This document shows, in pieces, positions 44,990 to 53,707 of a stretch of DNA of 54,344 nt; within the stretch, counting starts at the first letter, position 1; every line of letters begins with the position of its first letter. The DNA is from a virus. The translations under genes were made by a program, and so were the position numbers. Location: positions 1 through 54,344 of the IMG/VR virus record IMGVR_UViG_3300048925_000666; one strand, written 5' to 3'. The notes under the pieces are model-generated. The model ran no database searches and was not told the origin of the DNA. It saw only the letters and a program-made list of their open reading frames with translations.

Positions 44990-47900
44990 ATGGGCGCAGC
45001 TGAACGAATCGACATCACCGGCGCCAAGGGCGGCAGCAGCAGCCCGAAAACTCCGATTGAGGCTGCTGACAGCCTGCGCTCGACGAACCTGGCCAAGATC
45101 CTGATCGCGGTCGGCGAGGGCGAGTTCGACGGCGTGCCCAGCGCCCAAAACATCTATTTGGACAACACGCCAATCAATGACGCTAGCGGCAACGTCAACT
45201 TCCCGAACGTGAAATGGGAGTGGCGCACCGGCGCGGTGGATCAGTCCTATATCCCCGGCATTCCATCGGTGGAGAATGAAACCACGGTCAACGTCGAGCT
45301 GCGCAGCGATACGGCGTGGGTTCGTTCGCTGACCAACACCCAGCTTTCCGCAGTGCGCCTGCGCCTGGCCTGGCCCGCGCTCCAGCAGCAGGACGAGAAC
45401 GGCAACGTCGGCGGTTATCGCATCGAATATGCGGTCGATGTGGCCACAGACGGTGGGGCCTATCAACAGGTGCTGGTCGAAGCAGTGGACGGCAAGACCA
45501 CTACTCGCTACGAGCGCTCGCGCCGTATTGACCTGCCGGCAGCCACCTCTGGCTGGCAGATCCGCGTCCGCCGCCTGACGCCCAATCAGAACAGCAACAA
45601 GATCGCCGACACCATGCTGATCGCCGGCTACACCGAGGTGATCGACGCGAAGTTGCGGTACCCGAACACCGCGCTGCTCTACATCGAGTTCGACGCCGAG
45701 CAGTTCACCAAGATTCCTGCTGTGACCGTGGACTGCAACGGCCGCAAGTGGCAGGTGCCGAGCAACTATGACCCGGTCACCCGCAGTTACACCGGCGTGT
45801 GGGATGGCACCTTCAAGCTTGCGTGGACCAACAACCCGGCGTGGATCACCTACGGCATCTGCACGGTAGACCGCTTCGGTTTGGGCAAGCGCATCAAGCC
45901 GTTCATGGTCGACAAGTGGGAGCTGTACCGGATCGCCCAGTATTGCGACCAGTTGGTCGGGAATGGCGCGGGCGGGCAAGAGCCTCGCTTCCTGTGCGAC
46001 ATGAACCTGCAGGGCAAGGCCGAAGCCTGGACGTTGCTGCGCGACATCTCCGCGATTTACCGGGGTATGACCTACTGGGCCCAAGGCCAGCTCGTCGCAC
46101 AAGCCGACATGCCGCGCACCCAGGACTTCGACTACGTCTTCACTCGCGCGAACGTCATCGACGGCAAGTTTTCCTACGGCAGCGCATCAAGCAAAACCCG
46201 CTACTCGCGCGCGATCGTCAGCTACGACAACCCGGCCAACAACTACGACACCGACGTCACAGCCTATTCCGATACCGCGCTGCAGCAGCGATTCGGCGAC
46301 AAGCCGATAGAGATCAGCGCCATCGGCTGCACCCGCGCTTCTGAGGCCCAGCGCCGAGGCAAATGGGTGGTGATGAGCAACAACCAGGACCGGACTGTCA
46401 CGTTCAAGACCGGCATGGAGGGCGCTATTCCGCTCCCGGGCTACATCATCCCGGTGGCCGACTCGCTGCTGGCCGGGCGGGAAGTGGGAGGGCGGATTTC
46501 GGCGGGCGCCGCGCGCGTCGTGACGCTCGACCGTGACACCCAGGCCAAGCCCGGTGACAGGTTGATCATCAACCTGCCCAGCGGCAAGGCCGAGGGGCGC
46601 ACGGTGCAGTCTGTCTCAGGTCGGGCAGTGACCGTCACCACCGCATACAGCGAGACGCCGACGGCAGAATTGCAGTGGGCGCTCGATGCTGACGACTTGG
46701 CGATCCCGCTTTATCGTGTGCTCAGCACCAAGCGCACCACCGAAGGCGACTACGAGATCGCGGCGGTTCAGTTCGAGCCGAGCAAGTTCGCGTTCATCGA
46801 CACTGGCGCACGGCTGGAAGATAGGCCGATCAGCGTCATCCCTATCACGGTCGTTCCGGCGCCGGCCAGCGTCACGCTGACGTCCAACACTGCTATCGCC
46901 CAGGGCTTGGCCGTTACCACGATGACGATCACGTGGCCGGCTGTCACCGGCGCGGTCGGCTACGACGTCGAATGGCGCAAGGACAACGGCAACTGGATCA
47001 AGCTGCAGCGCACCGGCGCGACCAGCGTGGACATCACCGGCATCTATCGGGGCGCTTACTTGGCCCGGGTGCGTGCGGTGAGCGCCTACGACATCTCGTC
47101 GATCTGGCGGACCTCGATCCTGACCCAGCTCAACGGCAAGGAAGGCCTTCCGCCGGCAGTGACCTCGCTGACGGCGGCCCCGCTGATCTTCGGCATCCGC
47201 CTCAAATGGACTTTCCCACCAGGTGCGGAAGACACCCAGCGCACGGAGATCTGGTACGGACCGACGCCGGCGCGGGAAAGCGCAACTAAGCTCACCGACC
47301 TGGCCTACCCTCAGTCCGAATACAGCATACAAGGCCTGCTGGCGGGCGTGACGTTCTTCTTCTGGGCGCGGCTGGTTGACCGGACTGGCAACATCGGTCC
47401 GTGGTACCCGGTCGGGCAGGGCGTGATGGGGCAGAGCAGCTCGGAAGCCGCACCGATCCTGGACATGATCGCCGGCCAGATTGGCGAGACGGAGCTCGGC
47501 CAGGACCTCAAGGACAAGATCGACAAGATCGACGACCTGCAGGAGCAGATCGACGCGCTGGATGGGCTGGCGGGCTACAAGCAGGATCAGGTCTACACCA
47601 AGGGCCAGCAGGTTGTTGCGGATGATCGCATCTACCAGGCGAAAAGCACTGTGCCGATCAACACGCCGCCGCCGAACACCGCCTACTGGCTGGACGTGGG
47701 TCAGAGTGTCGAGACGGCCAACGGCCTGGCCCAGCAGGTGGCGACCAACACCACCGACATCACCACCATCGACGGGAGGGTGACGGCCCAGGCTTCAAGC
47801 TTGCAGGCGCTGCGGTCATCCGCCCGGGATGACGATGGTGAAGGTGACCTGGCCGATGCCCTGAAGGGCTGGGGCAGCACGGCCAGCATCGTCACCGAGG

Positions 47901-48556
47901 CCAAGACCGCTGCCAGCGCGAATGAGGCTGTCGCGAAGAGCGTTACCCAGCTGACTGCCACGGTGGGCGACAACCAGGCGCAGGTTACCGATCTGCGCCA
48001 GGTGGTTACCACGAACCAGCAGGCCACGGCCATCGCCATTCAGCAGCTCGGCGTTAAGGTCGACGGCAACACGCTCGATATCCAGACCCAGTCGCAGGCG
48101 CTGGTCGACGTGAACGGGAAGGTCTCAGGCTCCTGGTCCGTGAAGATGCAGTACAACTCGGCGACGGGGCAGTACATCGCCGCGGGCATCGGGCTTGGCA
48201 TCGAGAACACTGCAGCCGGACTACAGAGCCAGTTCCTGGTCTCTGCCGATCGTTTTGCCATCGTCAACACCATTGCCGGCGGTGCCGTCTCGGTTCCGTT
48301 CGCGGTTCAGGGCGGGCAGGTATTCCTCAACCAGGCGTACATCCAGGACGGGACCATCACCAACGCCAAAATCGGCAGCTTCATCAGCTCGACGAACTAC
48401 GTGGCGGGCCAGACCGGCTGGATCCTCAACAAGGACGGCACGCTGGAAATCAACGGCGGTGCAGCGGGTCAGGGGCGAATTGTCGTCAACAACCTGTATG
48501 TGGCCGTCTACGACGCGAACAACGTGCTTCGGGTGAAGCTCGGAAACCTGGGGTGA
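44990..48556 (+). CDS. Host specificity protein J-like (tail tip)
   Basis: A 1188-residue central tail-tip protein. The N-terminal two-thirds follow lambda J (KTPIEAADSLRSTNLAKILIAVGEGEFDGV contains it; TVDCNGRKWQVPSNYDP; WITYGICTVDRFGLG), then fibronectin-III-like domains (about 620-800), a helical linker (DLKDKIDKIDDLQEQIDAL) and a DUF1983-like C-terminus (WSVKMQYNSATGQYIAAGIG, PFAVQGGQVFLNQAYIQDGT). The end decides receptor binding. Four of its C-terminal motifs recur in the 26316 gene. Confidence 0.95.
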   Translation: MGAAERIDITGAKGGSSSPKTPIEAADSLRSTNLAKILIAVGEGEFDGVPSAQNIYLDNTPINDASGNVNFPNVKWEWRTGAVDQSYIPGIPSVENETTVNVELRSDTAWVRSLTNTQLSAVRLRLAWPALQQQDENGNVGGYRIEYAVDVATDGGAYQQVLVEAVDGKTTTRYERSRRIDLPAATSGWQIRVRRLTPNQNSNKIADTMLIAGYTEVIDAKLRYPNTALLYIEFDAEQFTKIPAVTVDCNGRKWQVPSNYDPVTRSYTGVWDGTFKLAWTNNPAWITYGICTVDRFGLGKRIKPFMVDKWELYRIAQYCDQLVGNGAGGQEPRFLCDMNLQGKAEAWTLLRDISAIYRGMTYWAQGQLVAQADMPRTQDFDYVFTRANVIDGKFSYGSASSKTRYSRAIVSYDNPANNYDTDVTAYSDTALQQRFGDKPIEISAIGCTRASEAQRRGKWVVMSNNQDRTVTFKTGMEGAIPLPGYIIPVADSLLAGREVGGRISAGAARVVTLDRDTQAKPGDRLIINLPSGKAEGRTVQSVSGRAVTVTTAYSETPTAELQWALDADDLAIPLYRVLSTKRTTEGDYEIAAVQFEPSKFAFIDTGARLEDRPISVIPITVVPAPASVTLTSNTAIAQGLAVTTMTITWPAVTGAVGYDVEWRKDNGNWIKLQRTGATSVDITGIYRGAYLARVRAVSAYDISSIWRTSILTQLNGKEGLPPAVTSLTAAPLIFGIRLKWTFPPGAEDTQRTEIWYGPTPARESATKLTDLAYPQSEYSIQGLLAGVTFFFWARLVDRTGNIGPWYPVGQGVMGQSSSEAAPILDMIAGQIGETELGQDLKDKIDKIDDLQEQIDALDGLAGYKQDQVYTKGQQVVADDRIYQAKSTVPINTPPPNTAYWLDVGQSVETANGLAQQVATNTTDITTIDGRVTAQASSLQALRSSARDDDGEGDLADALKGWGSTASIVTEAKTAASANEAVAKSVTQLTATVGDNQAQVTDLRQVVTTNQQATAIAIQQLGVKVDGNTLDIQTQSQALVDVNGKVSGSWSVKMQYNSATGQYIAAGIGLGIENTAAGLQSQFLVSADRFAIVNTIAGGAVSVPFAVQGGQVFLNQAYIQDGTITNAKIGSFISSTNYVAGQTGWILNKDGTLEINGGAAGQGRIVVNNLYVAVYDANNVLRVKLGNLG

Positions 48557-48559
48557 ACG

Positions 48560-48904
48560 ATGGCCTATGGCATGCGGGTGTGGGACGCCTCGGGAAACCT
48601 GCGCATGGATGAAAACTCGTTCACTGTGCGGATTGTCCTATCGGTAGTCGTCAACAATAGCGGCTGGACAATCGTCAACTCCCAGGGCGCAGGGTATCAG
48701 GACTTCAGTTGTCCAGGCGTCACGCCGTCCAACGCCTCGGCCACTTGCCTTCCTGTGGCTAATTACACAAGCAATGACACTCAGTTCGAAACCGAGGTGC
48801 GGACAGACGTGGTGCGGGTCTATAACTACAATCGGGGATATGCCGGATTTACCAACCCGGCAACCACGGCTTCAATGCGACTGATCGTCGTGAGGATGTC
48901 TTGA
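48560..48904 (+). CDS. Tail-tip/fibre-region protein
   Basis: A 114-residue beta-rich protein (MAYGMRVWDASGNLRMDENS...) that follows J by three bases. WDASGNLRMDENSFTVRI is frequent in proteins right after J in Pseudomonas phages. Probably a tail-tip accessory; the stop overlaps the next start. Confidence 0.75.
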   Translation: MAYGMRVWDASGNLRMDENSFTVRIVLSVVVNNSGWTIVNSQGAGYQDFSCPGVTPSNASATCLPVANYTSNDTQFETEVRTDVVRVYNYNRGYAGFTNPATTASMRLIVVRMS

Positions 48905-49581
48905 TGTCGTATGGCTTTCAGTCCACGAACAACAGTGACGTCGTAACACTCGACTCGGAATTTGCGCGGCTTGTCGTTCTTGATCAGGGCGCTTACTCGC
49001 CAAACGCGGAGAGCGGCTTGCGGGCGAACGTAAATTTTTCACGTGTGATCACCTCGCAAGAACCGCCATTGATTTTTGCTAAGCCAAGCGTAATCAGTGG
49101 GCAGGCAGCAATTACCAGCGTTTTGATATACGGATCTCCTGGAAACTGGACCGGGTTCGGCATTCGCACGCGAAGCGTGAACTATGCGCCCCCAAATGGC
49201 ACATGGTTCGTTGGCGCCTTTGCTGCGCAAGGCGTAAGCCAATACGGTATGCAGCTTTTCGACGGATCGGGGAAGCTTCTTTTCGATAGTGGAAACCCAT
49301 GCGCGGTATTTACGGCGGCATATCAGAACTGGGCATATGCCTTCACGCAGACCCTAGATGTTGGCGTAACTAATTTCTTTTCCAGTCCAAAGCCGATCAA
49401 TACCGTGGACTACATGCTGGTCAATAACTACAGCATGAACGTGGTAGCAGGGTCTAACTCGGGCGCCCTTGTCGCAAGCGTGTGGGATTTCACTAATGGG
49501 ACGCTGTACGCAACTATGACGTCTTCAGCTAACTCTCAGACGTTCTACCTGCCCGCCTTATTCGCCAGGCTAGTCGCTTAA
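48904..49581 (+). CDS. Tail-fibre-region protein
   Basis: A 225-residue beta-rich protein (MSYGFQSTNNSDVVTLDSEF...) with many aromatic and Asn/Ser residues, as in adhesive tail proteins. It is AT-richer than its neighbours, with rarer codons, a sign of recent exchange. GAGG lies eight bases before ATG 48904. Likely involved in host surface contact. Confidence 0.7.
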   Translation: MSYGFQSTNNSDVVTLDSEFARLVVLDQGAYSPNAESGLRANVNFSRVITSQEPPLIFAKPSVISGQAAITSVLIYGSPGNWTGFGIRTRSVNYAPPNGTWFVGAFAAQGVSQYGMQLFDGSGKLLFDSGNPCAVFTAAYQNWAYAFTQTLDVGVTNFFSSPKPINTVDYMLVNNYSMNVVAGSNSGALVASVWDFTNGTLYATMTSSANSQTFYLPALFARLVA

Positions 49582-49606
49582 CTTTTCCAAACCAAAGGAA
49601 TTACAT

Positions 49607-50647
49607 ATGCCCTGGTACAAAGCCGGGACGGTTTCTGTCGTCCAAAATTCAGGCACGGTTACTGGCACCAATACAGCTTTTGCAGCGAACGCACGTGTCG
49701 GTGATGCATTCCGCGGGCCAGATGGTGGCTGGTATGAGGTGACGAACATCGCGAGCAACACCGTGCTCTCGATATCCCCGAACTATCAGGGCACAAACAG
49801 TGCCGCGGGCGCCTACGCGCTGGCGCCGATGCAGGGCTACGTGAAGGACTCTGCCGACGCCCTGCGCGCACTGGTGAACCAGTTCGGGCCAGTGCTGGCG
49901 GTGCTGGGCACTATAGGCACCCTGGCGGGTGTTCGCTCCGCGTTGAACCTGACCAACACCGATGGCTTGCCGGAAGGCGACAACAAGTACTTCTCGGATT
50001 TTCGGGTGCGCGCGGCGGTGCTCACCGGGCTGGTGACGACCAGCACTGCCGATGTGGTCGCGGCCGACAACGTCTTGGCCGCCATCGGCAAGCTGCAGGC
50101 CAAGGCCGCCGCTGCTGTGACGGCACTTGCTGCAAAGGCTGCCAGTGGTACCAACAGCGATATCAAATCCCTGACCGGGCTGACCACCGCGTTGTCCGTC
50201 GGCCAGGGCGGTACCGGTGTCACCACCACAGCCGCGCTGCTGTCTGCACTGCAGTCGGCGGGCGCCTTCGGCAAGAGCAACATCCTCGGCAGCGTCGGGC
50301 AAAGTGGCGGGGTGCCCACGGGCGCCATCATCGAGCGCGGAAGCAACGCTGCTGGTGAATACACACGCTTCGCCGACGGCACCCAGATCTGCTACTGCAA
50401 ACCATCTGGCATCGTCAGCGCCTCAGCTGGCCTGAACGTTCTCGGGCCTTACTCGACCCCGGCGGCGTTTGCCGCATCGGACTTCATCGTTCTGGGCAAC
50501 GCAGTGCCGCAGGGTACGAACGATCAATACGGCATTGTCCTGGCGTATCCCGCGAGCGCTGGGTCATTCAACCTTGTGCTGCGTAACGGTGCGGCTGCCC
50601 AGCAGTTCGCGAGCTTCCGAATTCTTGTCGTCGGCAGGTGGTTCTAA
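49607..50647 (+). CDS. Tail fibre protein
   Basis: A 346-residue fibre. The N-terminus (MPWYKAGTVSVVQNSGTVTG) is a common attachment domain for phage tails, then LPEGDNKYFSDFRVRAAVLTG and Ala-rich helical segments, SVGQGGTGVTTTAALLSAL, and a beta-rich tip ending ILVVGRWF. It likely binds the cell surface. Confidence 0.85.
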   Translation: MPWYKAGTVSVVQNSGTVTGTNTAFAANARVGDAFRGPDGGWYEVTNIASNTVLSISPNYQGTNSAAGAYALAPMQGYVKDSADALRALVNQFGPVLAVLGTIGTLAGVRSALNLTNTDGLPEGDNKYFSDFRVRAAVLTGLVTTSTADVVAADNVLAAIGKLQAKAAAAVTALAAKAASGTNSDIKSLTGLTTALSVGQGGTGVTTTAALLSALQSAGAFGKSNILGSVGQSGGVPTGAIIERGSNAAGEYTRFADGTQICYCKPSGIVSASAGLNVLGPYSTPAAFAASDFIVLGNAVPQGTNDQYGIVLAYPASAGSFNLVLRNGAAAQQFASFRILVVGRWF

Positions 50648-50649
50648 TC

Positions 50650-50988
50650 ATGATTATCAAATTGCACCCGCAGCGCCGCGATGAGCTGCTCGAAGTCCAC
50701 AAGAGCGGCGATACGCTGGTCATCAACGGTGAGCCGTTGGACTTCGCCCCTCTACTGGATGGCGCTACCCTGCCGGCCGGCGCAGTGGATAACCCCTGGG
50801 TCACAGGGGACGTCGATCGAATAGATGGTGAGCTCGTCATCAACCTGCTGCTGCCGCTTCCGGTCAACTACAGCCAGGCGCAGGCATTTCCCCAGGACCT
50901 GGTGGGCGTGCCGGATGGCCCGGTGCTGCTGCCTCAGCCGTTGCCGGTGCCCGAAGTTGTCGAAGAACCGCAGGAGTTGGCTGAATGA
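50650..50988 (+). CDS. Fibre-associated protein
   Basis: A 112-residue protein (MIIKLHPQRRDELLEVHKSG...) with DFAPLLDGATLPAGAVDNPWV and a Pro/Glu-rich end. This short family follows fibre genes in many phages. ATG 50650 has AGGTGG nine bases earlier; a GTG at 50638 lies inside it. Overlaps the next gene by ATGA. Confidence 0.75.
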   Translation: MIIKLHPQRRDELLEVHKSGDTLVINGEPLDFAPLLDGATLPAGAVDNPWVTGDVDRIDGELVINLLLPLPVNYSQAQAFPQDLVGVPDGPVLLPQPLPVPEVVEEPQELAE

Positions 50989-51353
50989 GCAAAATCGACT
51001 GGTCGAAAATGATCACCAGAGAGATGAAGGAGGCCGCGGCGCTGGCGCTGGTGCTCGCGGAATCGAAAAGCCAGCTGGCCCAGCGTAACGCCGTGGCTGC
51101 CGAGCAGATCGCCCGCATTCAGGACCGCGTGGACACGTTGGGATACGGCGTTGATGCCGGCGTGGCCTCCGAAGAGGATGAGGCAGAGCTGGCGGGGCTG
51201 ACGATCAGCCTCAAATCCTGGAAAACCTACAAGTTCGCCCTGGGCAAGGTGGCTACGCAGCCGACCTGGCCGGCGGCGCCGTTGTGGCCCCCAGCCCCTG
51301 CAATCCCCGACATCGCTGCAGACCCCGCCGCGCTGGGCCTCGACACCATCTGA
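50985..51353 (+). CDS. Tail fibre assembly-type protein
   Basis: A 122-residue protein: helical start (DWSKMITREMKEAAALALVLAESK) and SLKSWKTYKFALGKVATQPTWPAAPLWPPAPAI near the end, the pattern of phage tail fibre assembly proteins (WK.YR..L..v..q..wP). It helps fold the fibre. Ends the tail operon. Confidence 0.82.
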   Translation: MSKIDWSKMITREMKEAAALALVLAESKSQLAQRNAVAAEQIARIQDRVDTLGYGVDAGVASEEDEAELAGLTISLKSWKTYKFALGKVATQPTWPAAPLWPPAPAIPDIAADPAALGLDTI

Positions 51354-51379
51354 TAGCGATGCCGCTAACGCAATGCTCA

Positions 51380-51604
51380 TTACTCGGCGGAGTAGAACTG
51401 CTCGATCCATTCCCGACTCCCCGGGAGGCGCTTCGCGACTCCAAGATCGTGAGACTGTCGCGCCCAGCGGACAGCTTCATAAGGCAGGTCAAAAAGCATG
51501 ATGATTCCATCATGATCAATGACCTCAAATACCTTACCGACCCCCTGTTGCGAGAAATGGGATGGCACCTCATCACCGGCTAGAACGCGAAAAGTCAGTG
51601 CCAT
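51380..51604 (-). CDS. Small minus-strand protein
   Basis: A 74-residue protein (MALTFRVLAGDEVPSHFSQQ...) with VFEVIDHDGIIMLFDLPYEAVRWARQSHDL. Start signals are weak at ATG 51604 and no better at GTG/ATG ten codons upstream. It reads against the late genes, between fibre and endolysin. Function unknown. Confidence 0.5.
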   Translation of the reverse strand: MALTFRVLAGDEVPSHFSQQGVGKVFEVIDHDGIIMLFDLPYEAVRWARQSHDLGVAKRLPGSREWIEQFYSAE

Positions 51605-51675
51605 AGCTTTAGCCCTAATGTCTGGAACGATCATCACCGTTCAAATTCGTTCAATCGATTGAGCATACAACCTAG

Positions 51676-51699
51676 CCCGCCAAATGCGGGTATTTTTTT
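51676..51699 (+). terminator. Terminator-like hairpin before the endolysin
   Basis: CCCGC CAAAT GCGGG TA then seven T. It ends the fibre message or sits in the path of late transcription into the endolysin gene. Confidence 0.75.
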
Positions 51700-51714
51700 G
51701 CCTGGAGAAAAGTG

Positions 51715-52161
51715 ATGCCACCAGTCACCCGAGGGGTTCGCAACAACAACCCCGGCAACATCGATTACAACCCGCGCAACCAGTGGCAGGGCCAGCTCGC
51801 GCCAGATCCCACGGTGGAGAAGCGTTTTGCTCGCTTCGACACCGCTGAAAATGGAATCCGGGCTTTGGCGAAACTCATCCTGGCCTATCGCGGCAAGGAC
51901 GGAATGCCTGGCATTGGTGGTTCTGGCATCGACACTGTGCGCGAGGTCATCAACCGCTGGGCCCCGGGCGTTGAGAACGACACCGAGTCCTACATCAGGG
52001 CGGTGGCCGCCGGCGTAGGTGCGCAGCCAAATCAGCCGGTCGACCTGCGCGACCAGAAAATCCTGACCGCGATCACCATCGGCATCATCAAGCATGAGAA
52101 CGGTGGCGTGCCGTATTCGACTGCGGTGATATCCGAAGGCATCCGGAGGGCGTTGGCATGA
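51715..52161 (+). CDS. Endolysin-like peptidoglycan hydrolase
   Basis: A 148-residue protein beginning TRGVRNNNPGNIDYNPRNQW, the mark of a lysozyme-like family often filed as phage structural protein or muramidase. DTAENGIRALAKLILAYRGKDG and IINR-type middle follow. With the spanin pair directly downstream (ATGA overlap), an endolysin role is most likely. No signal peptide, so a holin must let it out. ATG 51715 has GGAG seven bases before. Confidence 0.78.
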   Translation: MPPVTRGVRNNNPGNIDYNPRNQWQGQLAPDPTVEKRFARFDTAENGIRALAKLILAYRGKDGMPGIGGSGIDTVREVINRWAPGVENDTESYIRAVAAGVGAQPNQPVDLRDQKILTAITIGIIKHENGGVPYSTAVISEGIRRALA

Positions 52162-52670
52162 CCGACCTGCGCGTTAAGCTCGCTGCCTATAGCGTCGCGG
52201 TGGTGGTGCTGCTCGCCACAGGGTTCGCCGCCGCGTGGTTCTGGCAGGCCAACGCCTACGGCAAGGTCATTGCCACCAATGAGTCCAGCCGCCAGGCCGA
52301 TCTGACGCTGATCGCCAATGTTGGTGCAGACCAGGCCAGAAAGGCGCTTGCCAGGCAGCAGGACGCAGAGCAGCGCCTTGCCCAGTTGGACAAATCCGCC
52401 ACAGAAGAGAAGGTGAAAGCCAATGCTGAAAACGAAACTCTGCGCCGCGCTGTTGCTGACGGCACTCGCCGGCTGCGCATCGCGGGAAGTTGTCGTGCCA
52501 GTGGTGGGAACGTGCCCGGCACCGCCAGCGCCTCCGGCCTGGGTGATGCAGGCACCGTCGAACTCGCTACAGGAACTGGACAGAGTATTCTCAATATCCG
52601 AGCCGGCATCATTGCCGACCAGGCAGCGCTGAAGGCCGCCCAGTCGTATATCAGGGACGTGTGTCGTTGA
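52158..52670 (+). CDS. Rz: Inner-membrane spanin Rz, second pair
   Basis: A 170-residue protein with an N-terminal membrane segment (YSVAVVVLLATGFAAAWFW) and a periplasmic coiled coil (ARKALARQQDAEQRLAQLDKS) ending in RAGIIADQAALKAAQSYIRDVC, as in the lambda Rz family. It contains the Rz1-type gene within it. Joins inner and outer membranes at the last step of lysis. Confidence 0.9.
   Translation: MTDLRVKLAAYSVAVVVLLATGFAAAWFWQANAYGKVIATNESSRQADLTLIANVGADQARKALARQQDAEQRLAQLDKSATEEKVKANAENETLRRAVADGTRRLRIAGSCRASGGNVPGTASASGLGDAGTVELATGTGQSILNIRAGIIADQAALKAAQSYIRDVCR
52423..52632 (+). CDS. Rz1: Outer-membrane spanin Rz1, embedded in Rz
   Basis: A 69-residue lipoprotein wholly inside Rz in the +1 frame. 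Signal and lipobox LLLTALAGCASREVV, then a Pro-rich segment (TCPAPPAPPAW) and a short end. This is the Rz1 design. The embedded layout matches lambda. It is a second o-spanin in addition to that at 27731. Confidence 0.88.
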   Translation: MLKTKLCAALLLTALAGCASREVVVPVVGTCPAPPAPPAWVMQAPSNSLQELDRVFSISEPASLPTRQR

Positions 52671-52675
52671 TGGGC

Positions 52676-52831
52676 CTACTTGCCTTTGGGTGCGGCGTTC
52701 CCGCGACCGCCGCCTGATGGGTTTCCTGTTTTGCTCGGGAGATTCGGCACTGGCGCAGGCGACTTACCGCCAGCCTTACCACCAGAAGCGCCTCCGCCTG
52801 CGTTACCTTTTCCACCTGATACCTTCGACAT
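52676..52831 (-). CDS. 51-residue Gly-rich protein
   Basis: MSKVSGGKGNAGGGASGGKA ... NPSGGGRGNAAPKGK: low-complexity Gly/Lys/Ser/Pro, disordered. CGGAGGAAGGCGTC precedes the ATG. Short Gly-rich proteins of this kind occur on the Pseudomonas prophage right arm. It is convergent with Rz. Confidence 0.6.
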   Translation of the reverse strand: MSKVSGGKGNAGGGASGGKAGGKSPAPVPNLPSKTGNPSGGGRGNAAPKGK

Positions 52832-52890
52832 GACGCCTTCCTCCGCATGTTGAACGAGTGTGAGAGCATAGTTCAATGCGGTAGCCCTCA

Positions 52891-53613
52891 TCAGTGCTCG
52901 AACAGATCCGACTGGTGAGGTTCGATTGCCTCGATCAACTGCGGCCCCTGATTCCGCACATTTCCCACGTCCTTGCTCACCTCAAACCAGGTGAACTGCT
53001 CTGTCGGTCGGCAGCATTCTTTGGCGATCTCGGCGGCGCGCTCCGGCGTGGTTTCTGGATCAACCCATTCTCGGGCATGCTCCGGGCTCAGCACCACCGG
53101 GCGCCGATCATGGATGTCCACCATGCCCTGGTCTGAATCCGCGGTGATGATGACAAACCCATCCTGCGGGTCCGGCTCAAGTCCCTGATGCACTTCCGCC
53201 AGCGCGGCGAAGAACATCGGTCCTTCCTCCTTCAGCCTGATGAAATACGGCTGCTTCTTCTTGGGATCGTCCGGATCCTTCACCCACTCGAACCAGCCAT
53301 TGGCGGGGGCCAGCGCGCGCCCGTTCGGCCAGAGCTGTTTGAAGTACTTCCCCGTCATCACCGTCTCGACCCTGGCATTTATGGGTGCGGGCCGCTTGGC
53401 ATCCTTCTTCGCCCAGAATGGCGACCATCCCCATTTCACCTTGTCCACGCTTAACCCGTCTTCAGTCGGGCGGATTATCTCCACTCGAGTCGACGGCGCG
53501 ACGTTGTAGCGCTCGATAGGCCACAGGTCGTAGCCGTTGATGACGATCTGCTTCGACGCCAGGTCTTTGAGGTAATGGTCCATCGGCTCGTAGATCGAGT
53601 AGCGTCCGAACAT
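52891..53613 (-). CDS. HMCES/YedK (SRAP) family protein lacking Cys2
   Basis: A 240-residue SRAP-domain protein. The family normally starts MCGR, and Cys2 forms the thiazolidine crosslink with abasic sites in single-stranded DNA. Here the start is MFGRYSIYEP: Cys2 is Phe (codon TTC). The other active-site residues remain: Asn79 in INARVET, Glu109 in ANGWFEW and His168 in VDIHDRRP; RYNVAPST is also intact. It may still bind abasic DNA or ssDNA without crosslinking. The start is firm because upstream in-frame residues are unlike any protein; a LexA box lies 60 bases upstream, divergent. Confidence 0.9.
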   Translation of the reverse strand: MFGRYSIYEPMDHYLKDLASKQIVINGYDLWPIERYNVAPSTRVEIIRPTEDGLSVDKVKWGWSPFWAKKDAKRPAPINARVETVMTGKYFKQLWPNGRALAPANGWFEWVKDPDDPKKKQPYFIRLKEEGPMFFAALAEVHQGLEPDPQDGFVIITADSDQGMVDIHDRRPVVLSPEHAREWVDPETTPERAAEIAKECCRPTEQFTWFEVSKDVGNVRNQGPQLIEAIEPHQSDLFEH

Positions 53614-53646
53614 GGTGTCACCTGTCGAAAATCGGCTTATACAGTG

Positions 53647-53689
53647 TTGACCACGATAGCTCAGCTTAGTTAACTGTATGCATATACAG
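53647..53689 (+). promoter_or_regulatory. Promoter with LexA box for the SOS unit
   Basis: TTGACC (53647-53652), 17 bases, TTAACT (53670-53675), with the LexA box CTGTATGCATATACAG at 53674-53689 over the end of the -10. It should control the 53708 and umuD'-like genes and possibly the divergent SRAP gene. Confidence 0.85.
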
Positions 53690-53707
53690 TATCCAAGAGA
53701 TCGAACC

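Noticed and set aside
44972-46102. 376-codon minus-strand frame opposite J
   Set aside because: Shadow of the J coding sequence; no start signals or domain.
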